From positions 2,824,191-2,888,190 of the forward strand of contig BCHH01000005.1 in NCBI GenBank assembly GCA_001599595.1: DNA of 64,000 nt, in the 5' to 3' direction. Within the stretch, counting starts at the first letter, position 1. Each line of letters opens with the position of its first letter. Shown here piece after piece: positions 12,438-24,190 of this stretch. The notes under the pieces were generated by a model. It searched no databases. It was not told the origin of the DNA and was given only the letters and a program-made list of their open reading frames with translations. The translations under genes and the position numbers were made by a program. The DNA is from Beverwykella pulmonaria. Taxonomy: Eukaryota > Ascomycota > Dothideomycetes > Pleosporales > Melanommataceae.

Positions 12438-14588
12438 TCAGCCTAGCCTGATGTACTGCCAATTCCTGCAAACTTTCTTCGCCGCATCGTCAGAGTAAGC
12501 TCCGAGTGCCACTCGCTCCCAGTGGTCTCCCATATCTTGCACGATCAACACATGTTGTGTGATATCTAACTCAATACCCTTCTTCCGGACGGTCTGATGA
12601 ATTTGTACTGCAAGAAAAGTATATTTTGACTGCAGGGTATACGTCGTGGTCTGCGCGGCTGCGAAATGAATAGAGTCTCCACCTTCACACTTGAGTTGAA
12701 ACACCCTTTGTCCTGATTTTCTCAACGTGCCATCTTCCAAGGTGGCTGGTGTCATGAATGCGTAGAGGTAGATGATGCCCGTCGGTTTTATGATGTTGTC
12801 GAACATGTTGTAATGCTTTTGAAAATGTTCCCAGCGAAGTTTCAACAAGCCATCAGGCATAGATATTTCCACAACTATATTTATAGCTGTTTCATTCACC
12901 CTCGAGTCCTGTGGGTGTTGCAGCTTCTGTCTAGTTCGCCCGCGGAAGGAGTCGCCGAGATACTCCGCCGGCCATAGAACCTCGCCACACCAGCCACACC
13001 AAGACCAGCTTGGAAAGCCTTTACGGGGTTGTGAAGGCTTGAGAAGTGTCCATCGAAGGCCTTCTGCAAAGGTTGGTATAGAATCGTTGGTGTTTTCTCG
13101 TATGATCAATTCGTTCGGCATGGACGAAGCTTGTGGAGAAAAGGGAATTCCGAATAGGTGCCTAATAGGGTGTCTTTGGCGTTCGAAGGCTTTGAATATA
13201 CCCAATATCCCATTGAGGATGTCATCTGGATAAGACAGATTCCGCCTAGAGTACTCTTCTATCCGCTCGAAAACATCCCAGGGATTTCCGCCGCACCCAT
13301 AGAGTGGAAAGAGTCGTATACGACCAGATTCTCGATAGCGAGGATGTAACAGTGGCCGACCTTGGTGGTGAATCCTCTTCCACTCATCTACACCCATGTC
13401 AAGCATCTCTGTGCAATAGAAACCTTGACACTCAAAGTACAACTGTTCGTCCGTGAAGATGAGTCGTCTCGTAGAGAGCATGCCCTCCTGGTATGTCCAT
13501 GCTCTCGTGGACCATGTGCAGTGATTGTCTTGAAGTTGGGGCACGCGGAGAATTGCTGATAAATTGTAGTCCTGAGCTGGTATGGTTACGGATGGAGATG
13601 GTGTACGCTTGCGGCTAACTCCCGGAAGACCGTAGTGTGGATCTGATCCCGCAGCCGCAATGATGGTAACAATAGCTTGTTGGTAAATAGCATCCATTTG
13701 TTGAAGTTGGTGGTGGAATTCATTGGGGTCCGCCTGATTGATGCAGTACCGATCGACCCACAGATACTCATATCCCAGTTCTAGAGTTATTGAGATTGCG
13801 TCTTCGACGGTTCGTGGATATCTTATTATACTATGCTCCTGAGAACCGTATTGTCCCCATACGTAGCTCAGGGCGACATAAACCTCATCTCCAGTGGCCT
13901 CTAACACGTCTCCAGTCTTGCAAGAGATCAATTGGAGCTTCGTGAGAATATTCGGCCTTATCCTGCCACAACCGTCTTTGTGCAATGCTTTGCAATGACT
14001 CAGCCATCGCTTTGGTTGTTTGAAGTCGATAGTGGACTGCACTGGTCTTAGCCACGGCAGAGACCCGTGCGGATGTGCAAAGATAATAGGAGTGTCGGGC
14101 TGCACAATGCCACAAGCGGATGGTAACAACACCAGGACCTTCAGATCAAGTATCTCGAGGAAGGGTTCGTAGACTGCGCCAGGAAGCTTGCTTAGCAAAT
14201 CGTATGATTGGTACCAATGCTCCCCCGGGCTTGATATTGGCGACGAATGTTTGATAATCTGTTCTCCATAGTTGGCAACTAGCAGCCTCCTGAAAAAGTC
14301 GCAGAGAATACATGATCGATGATTCCATTGGAATGGGCGCCCTAAAACGACCTTCTCTCCCGAAATTAGTAGCAGGCGCTGTATGTCAATTGATGAGCAT
14401 CGAGAACACAATCTGTCGATTCTACGAGGCTCAGTCGTTGCCTCTAATAGCATGCTCTGTCGGATGCGTGTCTCGTAGAAGTATGATTCCCTTTTATAGG
14501 TCTTGACTAACTGCCATGCTGCGTTTTCATCGGAAGGCTGAAGGTCGTATGACTCGTCAATGGCCTCTTCCGGTTCGTCCAGCCTCAT
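12438..14588 (-). CDS. HET-domain (heterokaryon incompatibility) protein
   Basis: A single long exon of 716 residues starting at the ATG at 14588; the frame extends five codons upstream but only to a TTG. Seen: VALSYVWGQYG (238-248), YLWVDRYCINQ (275-285), IYQQAIVTIIAAAG (301-314) and WSTRAWTYQEGML (359-371), the hallmark blocks of the HET domain. An N-terminal pair, CSRC (61-64) with HRSCILC (90-96), is a Cys/His arrangement often found ahead of HET domains. The C-terminal 340 residues match no family I recognise. Known: HET proteins take part in non-self recognition and regulated cell death, and most paralogues have no assigned partner. It stands alone between two gene-poor stretches, next to an AT-rich island, a common setting for this fast-evolving family. 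Confidence 0.88.
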   Translation of the reverse strand: MRLDEPEEAIDESYDLQPSDENAAWQLVKTYKRESYFYETRIRQSMLLEATTEPRRIDRLCSRCSSIDIQRLLLISGEKVVLGRPFQWNHRSCILCDFFRRLLVANYGEQIIKHSSPISSPGEHWYQSYDLLSKLPGAVYEPFLEILDLKVLVLLPSACGIVQPDTPIIFAHPHGSLPWLRPVQSTIDFKQPKRWLSHCKALHKDGCGRIRPNILTKLQLISCKTGDVLEATGDEVYVALSYVWGQYGSQEHSIIRYPRTVEDAISITLELGYEYLWVDRYCINQADPNEFHHQLQQMDAIYQQAIVTIIAAAGSDPHYGLPGVSRKRTPSPSVTIPAQDYNLSAILRVPQLQDNHCTWSTRAWTYQEGMLSTRRLIFTDEQLYFECQGFYCTEMLDMGVDEWKRIHHQGRPLLHPRYRESGRIRLFPLYGCGGNPWDVFERIEEYSRRNLSYPDDILNGILGIFKAFERQRHPIRHLFGIPFSPQASSMPNELIIRENTNDSIPTFAEGLRWTLLKPSQPRKGFPSWSWCGWCGEVLWPAEYLGDSFRGRTRQKLQHPQDSRVNETAINIVVEISMPDGLLKLRWEHFQKHYNMFDNIIKPTGIIYLYAFMTPATLEDGTLRKSGQRVFQLKCEGGDSIHFAAAQTTTYTLQSKYTFLAVQIHQTVRKKGIELDITQHVLIVQDMGDHWERVALGAYSDDAAKKVCRNWQYIRLG

Positions 14589-14859
14589 GATGGTGCCACT
14601 CAATGGATGAAAAAAAGAAAGAAAAATCAGCTAGAATTGACGCATAGGAACGTAACATGTAAAGTAAATCGAAGAGATGAATTTTGGTCGCTACTTGGAG
14701 AACGGGCCCGTCTTTGCGCCACTTTTCTGGCTGACTAGTAAGAAGGCTGAGGCGTGGCTGAGCTTGTGAAAAGCGGTCAACATCTCACTATATGCAGTAT
14801 CAACAATCGTCTCGAAATTGTGGATCATGCATTATCGTACGAATCAAGATGACACTCAC

Positions 14860-15690
14860 TAAACCTCTAGGCCGTCTACCATATTCCTCCACCTATCCCA
14901 TTACTTACCTACAGCCTTCTTCATCTCCAACCACTCCTAATCTATCAATATCCCTTTTAATATCTATAACTGCTCATCTGTCTTTATAGTTAAGGTCTTA
15001 CACTTCACCTATCATGTACTAATATCCGTCACGACTCCGTCTCTAGGTTTATCACTCTTACCCATTGTTGGAAGGTATATATGCCAATCAACGCAGGGAC
15101 AAAGTGTGTTCACATTTTGTTCAGACACCTATATCAAGTTTAAAGCCTAGATATTCGACTCTGTCTACTATGGCATCCCTTACATAACTTTGCGCCCCAC
15201 TCTAATCCCAGCCTAGAGACACCAACACGTCGACCTCCCCATTTAGCTTTATAAAGTACAGATCTATACAATTGAGGATACTAGTCGATAAAGATATTAA
15301 ACACTGGTATATCCACCTCCCTTTTCTAGCACCAATAACCCGAAGCTGGTAGTACCGTTCAGAGATTTCTATCTATTCTTCTCATTTAAAATCTCCTCAG
15401 CCTGCACGACGTACATATATTTAGATGAAGACCTTGAAGGCTTCCTACAAAGTGTATAAAGTAGAATGTCAGCAAAGGACAGATAGATCTTGATTATATT
15501 GCCCAAGCAATTTAGTAAGGGGAGTTAGTCCTATGAAGGTACCTAGAGATATTCTAATATGTATGCAACATGTGGAGGCGCCAGAGCCCGAGATGTAAAG
15601 CAATTATTTAAGTAAGTCTTTTGGTTTCTTAAGGTAGTTTGAGACCTAACATGTTGATTAGCATAATGTTCCAGATATGACATGTCTACT
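14860..15690. repeat. AT/TpA-rich island, possible RIP-mutated relic
   Basis: The stretch is visibly richer in TA steps (for example 14936-14966 and 15290-15310) and poorer in CG than its flanks. It has no frame longer than a few dozen codons. This is the look of repeat-induced point mutation acting on an old transposon copy. I cannot identify any element family, terminal repeat or target duplication in it, so the call rests on composition only. Confidence 0.3.
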
Positions 15691-16148
15691 AGATATCCAC
15701 TTTCTTCCCCAACTCCGGCAACCCTTCATCCTTCGTCAATGGACATAATCCCAAAGCACAGTGGTACGGTGAGAGCGGCACTGCGTCGTGAGTAATAGCG
15801 ATGGCAGTGGAAGGGCTGGAGGCGATTGTGGTGTTGGGTTTAGTCGCGACCGAAGCCTGCTCGCCGATTTGTGAATGAGGCGTCTCGGTCACATGGTTGA
15901 TTAGGAGTATCCTATGGGAGCTTGGTGGTGGGGGGTTCGGCCTACCTTCGGCTTTCTGAAATTGCTTTGCATCGCTGAGAACTAGGTGGTTTTTGTCCTA
16001 CCTTAGACATCTATGAGCAAAGTGCAAGATGAACGAGCCGCCCGTAAATGAATTAATTCAGTGTATCTGCTTTTCAAAGAATGTCTTTCGCGACAGCCTA
16101 TCATCTTTCAGTTTCTACAACAAGTTAACTTCAGGTTGTATCGACCCT

Positions 16149-17111
16149 TCACTTATGCTTTTCAGCGTCTTCCTTCATGCCCTTCTGCACCCACTCCCTT
16201 GCCTCCGCCGCATGTTTCTCCATTTGTTCTTTATCCGCTAACAGCTTCTTAATCGTATGCGGGTCTGGCACATGTCGTCCCTTCTCCACCCCAGGACGTG
16301 CCAACATCCTCTCTTCCCAGGCTTTGAGCGCCGGGAAGGAGTCGATGTCGATGCCTGCCCAGCCTGCACTTGCTACCCATCCCCAGTGTGCAATGTCAGC
16401 AATGGTGCATTTAGAGCCGGTGAGGTAAGGAGAGGAGGTGCTGGAGAGGTGCTTGTCGAGAACGGAGTAGAGGCGTCGGGTCTCGGTTTGGTAGCGGTTT
16501 ATGCCGTATTCGATTTGAGTTGGGGCGTAACGGGTGAAGTGGTCTGATAAGAGTTAATTATTGGTATTCTGCTACTGGGGTGTGAAGACTTGGTATTTGA
16601 ATGGAACAGTGCGTTCTCATTGCGTGTTCGGACGGTAATATATTTGGTTCCCTTGACTCCTCTAGAAACAAGAGAGATATACATACTAGCTTGACCCTGC
16701 ATCGGTCCCACACCAGCATTCTGGAAGAAAAGCCAATTATTCATTTCATACCACTCCCGCGTGCCCTCTGGATAGCTGATCTTGTAGTCTTTGTCGTACC
16801 GCGAGACCAAATATTGCATGATTGATCCTGACTCGAAGAGGTTGATCTGCCTGCCATCGGTGAATTTGTCGGTTAACGCCGGGATGCGCCCATTCGGGTT
16901 AATATCCAGGAACCATTGCTCTTTTTGAGTGTTCTTGGAAATGTCTATTTTTTGGACCTTATAGGGAAGACCGCGGGAGGGTTAGTTCTGCGGTATGTAA
17001 TGGGGATGAATTTCTGAGAGCTTACCCCAGCTCTTCCAATGTAATGGAGACTTTGATGCCATTGGGCGTCTGTGTGGTATAGAGGGTGATGGAAGGTTCT
17101 TGTGATGCCAT
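16149..17111 (-). CDS. URE2/GstA-like glutathione S-transferase with a non-canonical intron
   Basis: Three exons, 17111-17026, 16970-16687 and 16543-16149, give 254 residues. Seen: a thioredoxin-fold N-terminus with ITLYTTQTPNG and NPNGRIPALTD, then ESGSIMQYL, the glutathione-site SNAIL-like segment. The alpha-helical domain carries NNWLFFQNAGVGPMQGQ and CTIADIAHWGW. The product should be cytosolic and conjugate or reduce glutathione adducts. Intron 2 (16686-16544) is normal, GTATGT...CAG. Intron 1 (17025-16971) has a good GTAAGC donor and an ACTAAC branch site but ends CGCGG instead of AG. Only this GG junction preserves the conserved LEELGLPYKV frame; the nearest real AGs lead to a stop within a few codons. 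So either a non-canonical acceptor, a splice-site mutation or a base error is present. Confidence 0.82.
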
Positions 17112-17726
17112 ATTTGCTGTTCGAAGGTGTGTTGAAGGCAAAAATTTTAGAGCTCTACGATTGGTAATTTATTGAGATCTGAGACGTCGGGGCTGGAGCT
17201 TTATATGTAGTCCAATATGCACTGATGTGGGGTGAAGGTGAGGGGCAGCGATGACGAAGTAACCTGCTTAGAAATTCACTCTCTTTGGTGTTACCCAGGT
17301 GTATGATACGGAGATATACATGATTATGCTCTGGGGTTGAATGTAATCATGAAAGGTTACTATCGTTCATCGCATGTAGAACCGAACGGAGATATGGTTG
17401 GCTCAGGCAACGGAGCACACATTAGATAAGATCTGAAGGGAACTGGCCCTGCATACCAAACCGATGAGAAATCAGAACATCTCCACTGAGACAAATTCCT
17501 CTGCGTTTCGCTCGCCATGTAGTCAACTTGAGGCTGCATTCGATTACGGTAGTCCTTGTCTCTTCCTCGAACAAGTGCGCCAAAATCCTAATTCTGCTTA
17601 GCGCCGCCCAGCCATTTAGGCTGTGCTAGTTCCTTTTACTCCGCGCCACTCTCACCCTTTTTACTCTTCTCCTCCACGTTACCTCTTCCATCCCACATCT
17701 TTGCAGCATCAGACGTTCTGCTAACA
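17112..17726. other. Divergent intergenic region between GST and BBP genes
   Basis: Both flanking genes start here and point outwards, so the region must contain both promoters. Apart from the TATA-like element near 17201 and a pyrimidine-rich stretch (about 17625-17700) before the BBP start, I see nothing specific. Confidence 0.4.
17201..17207 (-). promoter_or_regulatory. TATA-like element of the GST gene
   Basis: Read on the minus strand this is CATATAAAG, about 90 bases upstream of the GST start codon at 17111. The position fits a fungal TATA element. It is a motif match only. Confidence 0.3.
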
Positions 17727-19836
17727 ATGGCGTGGCGTAACCAGGGCATTACAGGCTCGAACAACATCCCCCTTGGTAATCGTCGTCGATTCGGCGACTC
17801 TGATGATGGTGGATACAATCCGGCGGAGCCATCGACTGGTTTGTCTGAGCTGAAGCGCGGTCGCAGCCCAACGCGAGGTGAGTTGCCCTATTTACACCAT
17901 CCTGTTTGTTTCATTCTAACATGTCCAGAAGAAGCCGATGGTCCCAAGCGTCGCAAGAAACGTAATCGGTGGGGTGACGCGAGCGAGAACAAGGCCGCTG
18001 GTCTCATGGGCTTGCCGACTGCCATCTATGCTGCCATGACCACGGAGCAGCTCGATGCTTACACTCTTCATTTGCGTATTGAAGAGATTACTCAGAAGCT
18101 CAAGATCAACGATGTGGTTCCAGCCGACGGCGATAGGTGAGTTCAGGACCCTCCCGCAAGGTTCAAGAACCTTTTAGCTAACATTTATAAGGTCGCCTTC
18201 GCCTCCACCGCAGTACGACAACTTTGGTCGCCGTGTTAACACGCGCGAATTCCGTTATCGCAAGCGTCTTGAGGATGAGCGCCACAAGCTGGTTGAGAAG
18301 GCGATGAAGACGCTCCCTAACTACCATCCACCGGCAGACTATAGGCGTCCTACTAAGACACAGGAGAAAGTCTATGTCCCTGTCAATGACTACCCAGAGA
18401 TTAACTTCAGTATGCATACTAACCCCTCTAACTCTCCTATATTCTTCTTCATCTCTTCCCTTACCTTTGTCTTGACCATGCCTGCTCAGACCATTAAGTG
18501 CCTTCGTGCCAATGAGAGAGTCTGCAGTACAGCTATGTCACTAACCCACATCGTCTTAACCTCATTTTGCTCTACACTTTTGATCAACCACTAACTTTGT
18601 TTTTTCTCTCACTAACAGTCGGTCTACTGATTGGTCCGCGTGGAAACACGCTTAAGAAGATGGAATCCGAGTCTGGTGCCAAGATCGCAATTCGCGGCAA
18701 AGGCTCCGTCAAGGAAGGCAAAGGTCGATCTGACGCCGCTCACACCAGCAACCAGGAGGAAGATTTGCATTGTCTCATCATGGCCGATACCGAAGAGAAG
18801 GTCAACAAGGCAAAGAAGCTGATCCACAACGTCATTGAAACTGTAAGTAGCGTTCCTCTGAGACCTTTTCCCAGACATTAATAGTATACAGGCTGCCTCT
18901 ATCCCCGAAGGCCAGAACGAGCTCAAGCGTAACCAGCTTCGCGAACTTGCCGCTCTAAACGGAACTCTTCGTGACGACGAAAACCAGGCTTGCCAGAACT
19001 GGACGTCTCCCTTGGTCTATTATCACAGTACCCATGCTAACTATACCATAGGCGGCCAAATTGGTCATCGCAAGTACGATTGCCCGGAGAAGCAGAACTA
19101 CACTGCAAGTATCATCTGCCGTGTCTGCGGACAGGCTGGTCACATGGCTCGCGATTGCCCCGACCGCAAGCGTGGCCAAGAATGGCGCAACGACGACCGC
19201 GGCTTCAATCGCAACGCCCCGAAGATCGGTGGCACCGAGAACGAGCTGGATGCCTTCATGGCTGAGATGGGTGGTGGTGGCGCCAATGGACGCCCCGCAC
19301 AGGCTATTGAGTACAATGCTGCTGGCAACGACGGCGCGGGCGGTGATGAGGGCCGCAACTTGAAGCCTTGGGAGCGCGGTCCCACTGGAGGTGCTGCACC
19401 CTGGGCGCGTGGCGGTGGTGGTGGCCGCGATGATCGTGACGGTGGCTCCGCCCCGGCTCCATGGGCTTCCGGCGGTGCTGCCTCGTACCAGGCCGGCAAC
19501 CAGGGTGGTTACAACAATGCTCCGGCTCCTTGGAGCGCGGCTGCTCCAGCACCACCGGGTGGTTCTTCCTACGGATATGGCAACTATGCGGGTGGTTACG
19601 ACGCGAGTGCGCCTCCAGGGGCTGGTGCTCCGCCTGGGTTGAACTCGTACGGCGCTCCTGGCTATGGTGGTGGTGGTGCTGCACCTCCAGGTCCTCCCCC
19701 AGGACTTGGTCCACTGTTCCAGAACTATGGTGCCGCTGGCACCCCCCCGCCGCCTCCACCACCACCATCTGACCTCCCTCCACCTCCACCCCCACCACCG
19801 AGCGACCTTCCTCCTCCCCCTCCCCCTCCGGCTTAG
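17727..19836 (+). CDS. MSL5: Branchpoint-binding protein (SF1/Msl5 homologue)
   Basis: Six exons: 17727-17877, 17929-18136, 18192-18409, 18619-18842, 18892-19000 and 19052-19836, giving 564 residues. Seen: an N-terminal [10 protein letters not shown] block (the ULM-type U2AF-contact region of SF1), the helix-hairpin segment [15 protein letters not shown], and a KH domain with the GPRG loop in [13 protein letters not shown]. Two CX2CX4HX4C zinc knuckles follow (first Cys301/Cys304; second [14 protein letters not shown]), then a Gly/Pro-rich tail ending in polyproline blocks. Known: the protein binds the intron branch site with U2AF65 in early spliceosome assembly in the nucleus. Odd: intron 5 (19001-19051) has a normal GCTAAC branch site and AG acceptor but starts GGACGT, not GT. 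It is 51 nt and stop-free, so retention keeps the frame but destroys the first knuckle. Confidence 0.92.
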
Positions 19837-20613
19837 ATGACTGCCCCGTCGAATTGAAGATGTGTGCGCTTACCGACAGCTTATAAGCCTTGTCACTAGG
19901 CTGGACACTGAAAGGCCGTCAGCCTTACTATTTCTATGCGCCCATGGAAATGTTACCAACGGTTCGGGAGAGCCGAAGAAAACTAAATTTCATGTAGAAA
20001 ATAGTTTCAGCAGAGCTTGGACTCTTGTCTCATTCCACCTGGACTCCACCGTATTTGGTTTCTCCAAATTTCTTCACAACCTCTCTGTATACCAGGTGCT
20101 CTATGGATTTTCAATCTCTTTTCTTTCCATGGCCGCCTTTCTCACTGCAACTAATTTTGTCTTTCACTAACAGCTAAATCCTCTTTTCTCAATAAATTTG
20201 TAGGACAATGGATGATTTCGGGGTAGCAATACACATGTTTACTCTTTTCAAACTGGACTGCTTGCTGTGACTGTGCCCCACCCATGTGTCCACACGACGT
20301 TCGATGTGTGGGTGTGACACGTTGACTCGGGAGGGTGGTTGGCCTTTGAGCTTTTTGCCAAGACAGCTGACCCTGGCCCAAGCTGCCGAACATGACGCGG
20401 GGCGTCGACAATTCACATTCAACATCAAGATGCCCATGCACCGACAATCGCCGCTGCGTGCGCAATAATAGCCAGACACACCCGGCTCTTTCACCCTGCT
20501 TTCACTGCACTCGCGCATTCCTCCCTCCACTTACTAGACATAATCATTTCCACTGCGTTGAGTTGCTGGTACTCGATTATCTTCACCTTCAGGCATTCAA
20601 CTCCACCACCAGT
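19837..20613. other. Intergenic between BBP and myotubularin genes
   Basis: Holds the BBP 3' UTR and the promoter of the phosphatase gene. No coding potential is recognised; the frame open from 20392 into the next gene has no homology signal before the ATG at 20614. Confidence 0.4.
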
Positions 20614-23198
20614 ATGGAGCGGATTCGCGTCAGCAAGGTACACCCCCAACGCAGCTCTACCTTTCTATATTCTGAGATTCTACAGGTCGAAGACGTCACT
20701 CTATGGCGGAGAGGGACCCGCTTCGACGGCACTCTGCACCTCATGCCCCACCACATGGTCTTCAGCTACCTGCCTCCGCCGCCGCCGGGCTCCTCGCAGT
20801 CCGCGAAGCCGCCGCGCCAAAAAGAAGTCTGGATTACCTATCCCATGATATCGTACTGCTGCTTGCGCCCCTCTCCGCCCGCTTCCCACCAAGCCCCATC
20901 GATCCGGCTTCGGTGTCGGGACTTCACCTTCTTCGCCTTCAACTTCGTTGACGAGAAGGCCGCCCGCGATGTATATGACAGCATTCGGGGGCTGTCGTGT
21001 AAGCTTGGCCGCCTGGATAAATTATTGGCCTTCTCCTACCAGCCCAAACCTCCGGAAGACGAGTCCAACGGCTGGGAAATTTACGATGCGCGGCGGGAGT
21101 GGAAGCGGCTAGGCATCAGCCCGAAGGACTCGGAGAAGGGCTGGAGGATATCAGAGGTCAACATCGAGTACAAAGTACGCATTATGTGGCCGGTTCAAGC
21201 ACTTGTGTCCTGACGTGCGGATTTTAGTACTCCCCGACGTATCCCGCGCTCCTTGTTGTGCCCTCCAAGGTTTCAGACAGTGTCCTCCGATATGCTGGCG
21301 AGTACCGTTCGCGGCAACGGATACCTGCACTCGTCTATCGACACCCCATCAACAACTGCTCCATTACGCGAAGCTCACAGCCTCAGCCCGGCATCAGCGG
21401 GAAACGAAACCCACAGGACGAACGCCTCGTTGCAGCTATATTTTCGACAAATAGTGCGTGGAAGACACCAAAAAAGCCCGTCTCTGTCACGGACGGCGAT
21501 AGTTCTGATTCGAGCGTGGTAAATCTGAATGAGTCGAGTGCTAATAGCTCCTTCGTGGGCGTAGTGGATGCCGAAGCCATTGAGGCGGGGCCAACCGCCA
21601 TTGAAGACCTCGCTGACTCCATTGAGTCGGAACCGGAGGGCCCTAGGGTGTACGGAGCACAGCAACGTAACCTTATTGTCGATGCGAGACCGACCGTAAA
21701 CGCATACGCCATGCAAGCGGTTGGGCTTGGCTCAGAGAAGATGGAATACTACCCAGGGGCTGAGAAGGCGTATCTTGGAATCGATAACATTCACGTCATG
21801 CGGAAATCCCTGGAGACCGTAGTTGACGCTTTGAAGGAGTCTGATTTCACGTCACTACCGCCAAACCGAAACACGTTAGCCAAGAGTGGCTGGATCAAGC
21901 ATATGAGCAATATATTAGATGGCACCCGCTTGATTGCGGAAACCGTGGGGATAATGCATTCTCACGTGCTAATACACTGCTCTGATGGCTGGGATCGTAC
22001 AAGTCAACTCAGTGCTCTCAGCCAAATCTGCCTCGACCCTTACTACCGAACACTGGAGGGGTTCATTGTCTTGGTGGAGAAGGACTGGTTGTCATTTGGG
22101 CATATGTTCCGCCATCGCTCGGGCTTCCTCGGTAGTGACAAATGGTTCCAGATCGAGAACGAGCGCATAGATCGAAAGGGCGACCCTAGTGGTGGAGCTT
22201 TCGAAAACGCGCTGCGAGGTGCAAGGGGCCTCTTCAACCGCAACAACGAATCCAACGAGTCTCTCTCACAAGCCACAGACACAAATGGCGGTGAATTGCA
22301 AGCGATTTCTAGCCCCGCCTCCGGCAATATTGGAGAGGAGCCCAGCTCTAGACCCACCCCAACGATAATAGGAGCAGCAGAAGAACATAGGGTCACAAAA
22401 ACGAACGAACTATCGCCTGTCTTCCACCAATTCCTCGACGCTACCTATCAACTCATATACCAATACCCCACCCGTTTCGAATTCAATGAGCGCTTCCTAC
22501 GCCGGCTTCTCTACCATCTCTATTCCTGCCAATACGGCACATTCCTCTTCGACAACGAAAAAGAGCGTATAGACGCGAGGGCTGCGCAACGCACCCGCTC
22601 CGTATGGGACTACTTCACCTGTCGGAAACAGGAATTCACGAACCCAAATTACGATTCCGTAGTCGACGACAGCATCAGAGGTAAAGAACGCATCATCTTC
22701 CCCAAGAAAGGGGAAACTAGGTGGTGGGCCGAATGCTTCGGACGAACAGATGAAGAGATGAACACCTTTGGTCCGCAACCTCCCTATAATGGTACCCCAA
22801 GCCTCACGCCACAGAGAAGCAACGTCAATAGCCCGCCGAATGGCCGCCGAACGCCATTGCGGTCAGGAACTACAACTCCAATTTTCCAAGACCCTATTAT
22901 TTCTGAGCCTGTCGTCACAGGGACTGAGACCGCAGAAACTGCCACCAGTGCGGGGACTAAGTTCGAACCCCCTCCTACACACGCTGCCGTTGCCGCCACC
23001 CCGCCCCCTTCAACACCGACCCCCCTGGATGTGGCTACCGCGTTTAGCCAGAACTTGGGCCAGAATCTGGCAAAGGGAATCTCGAGTCTGGGGATCGGCG
23101 GGGTCAAGGATATGGGGGCGGCGGTAGATCGGAGTCGCAGTCGCAGTCGCAGTAAGACGGACCAGGCGAGGAAGGAGTTGGAGGTCGAGATGCAATAG
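20614..23198 (+). CDS. YMR1: Myotubularin-family phosphoinositide 3-phosphatase
   Basis: Three exons, 20614-20637 (eight codons), 20686-21174 and 21228-23198, give 827 residues. Seen: an N-terminal PH-GRAM-like region (VEDVTLWRRGTRFDGTL...), followed by the myotubularin phosphatase domain with RSRQRIPALVYRH and the catalytic CX5R loop CSDGWDR (Cys422 to Arg428) in HCSDGWDRTSQ. The C-terminal 120 residues are Pro/Thr-rich and end in an SRSRSRSK run. Known: myotubularins remove the 3-phosphate from PI3P and PI(3,5)P2 and act on endosomal and vacuolar membranes; yeast Ymr1 is the relative. The eight-codon first exon is short, but its GTACAC donor and the TACAG acceptor of a 48-nt intron are good and the junction gives a continuous domain. 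Confidence 0.92.
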
Positions 23199-24190
23199 TA
23201 ATTATGCATTCGTAATGGCATCATGACGAGGAATTGATGACTTTATGCTGCTTGGATTACGATTATATGATTAGGAAATGACCTTGTGGCGCAGCTCTTG
23301 GGGTGTGTGTGTTTGAGCGTGGTTGTTATTACTTTTTTCGTAGGTTATCTTGATACCCGTTAAATCCTTCGCCGTCACACATGAGGTACTACGTTGGGAT
23401 GTTCGAAGCTGTGGGGTTGGATATCAGCTTCGGTGTGGTTACGTGTAGTCCTACACGATGTGCATACAATCAGCATACGGACAGAAATGAACAATGAGCA
23501 ACGAGCAATGAGCAATGAACAATCTGTAATCCTAATGATCTTCTTCACTTGGTTTGATATTGCGAAATAAATATATTTTACTTTATTGTAAATGCTTAAG
23601 AGGGGATTTTGAGCACTTTAGACTTGTAGCTTTTGTGTCCTGGCTCAAATATAGACAAGCATAGGCCAGTCCAAGTCCACTCATCTGTGAATCGAGCTAG
23701 CGTGTCGAGAAGTTTGTGAAAAGAACGGTTTTGGCACATCACTTGCCTTTCAAGGCGGGCTGAAATAATGTGGTTCTGATTTTGACGTTGCTGTAGTGTT
23801 ACTCTTGGCTTGATGCTATGAACCGATCTTTTACACCGAACCTTGGTTTGATAAGACACGAGTTCATTCAAGGATGGGTTGATCTGCGAATATCAGTAGG
23901 AGAATAATGAATAACGTTCAGTAATCGTATCCTGTCGTTGCTTTCACCCTGATGGCCCACATCAAAAGGGACATGCAAGATAGGGCTTAAGTAGGTGGTC
24001 AGAGCTGGTCTTAGAACTTGTTGTGTTTGGATGAAAGAGTACACAGAATATATGGACTCCAGAACCTCCTTGTCAAAAGCATTTGCCCATGTATAAGATG
24101 GTATGATTCCGTCACCTCATCATTTACCTGTCCCGCACCTCTTCATGATACCTGGATGCCTTTTCGACGCCATGCACAACCTTGCCTGCC
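23199..24190. other. Convergent intergenic region
   Basis: Lies between the stop codons of the myotubularin gene and the uS3 gene, about 1 kb. It contains an imperfect heptamer array (23487-23523) and otherwise moderately AT-rich sequence without coding signal. Confidence 0.4.
23487..23523. repeat. Short imperfect tandem repeat (GAGCAAT-type)
   Basis: Five adjoining copies of a 7-base unit close to GAGCAAT, varying as GAACAAT, GAGCAAC and GAGCAAT, in the 3' region of the myotubularin gene. It could expand or contract by slippage. No function is implied. Confidence 0.55.

Noticed and set aside
15689..15892. Minus-strand frame of 67 codons
   Set aside because: It starts with ATG and looks moderately protein-like, but it has no recognisable motif, sits in an AT-rich island and is too short to support alone.
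19747..19830. C-rich repeats near the end of the BBP gene as a separate repeat element
   Set aside because: They encode the polyproline blocks of the BBP tail, a normal feature of the family.
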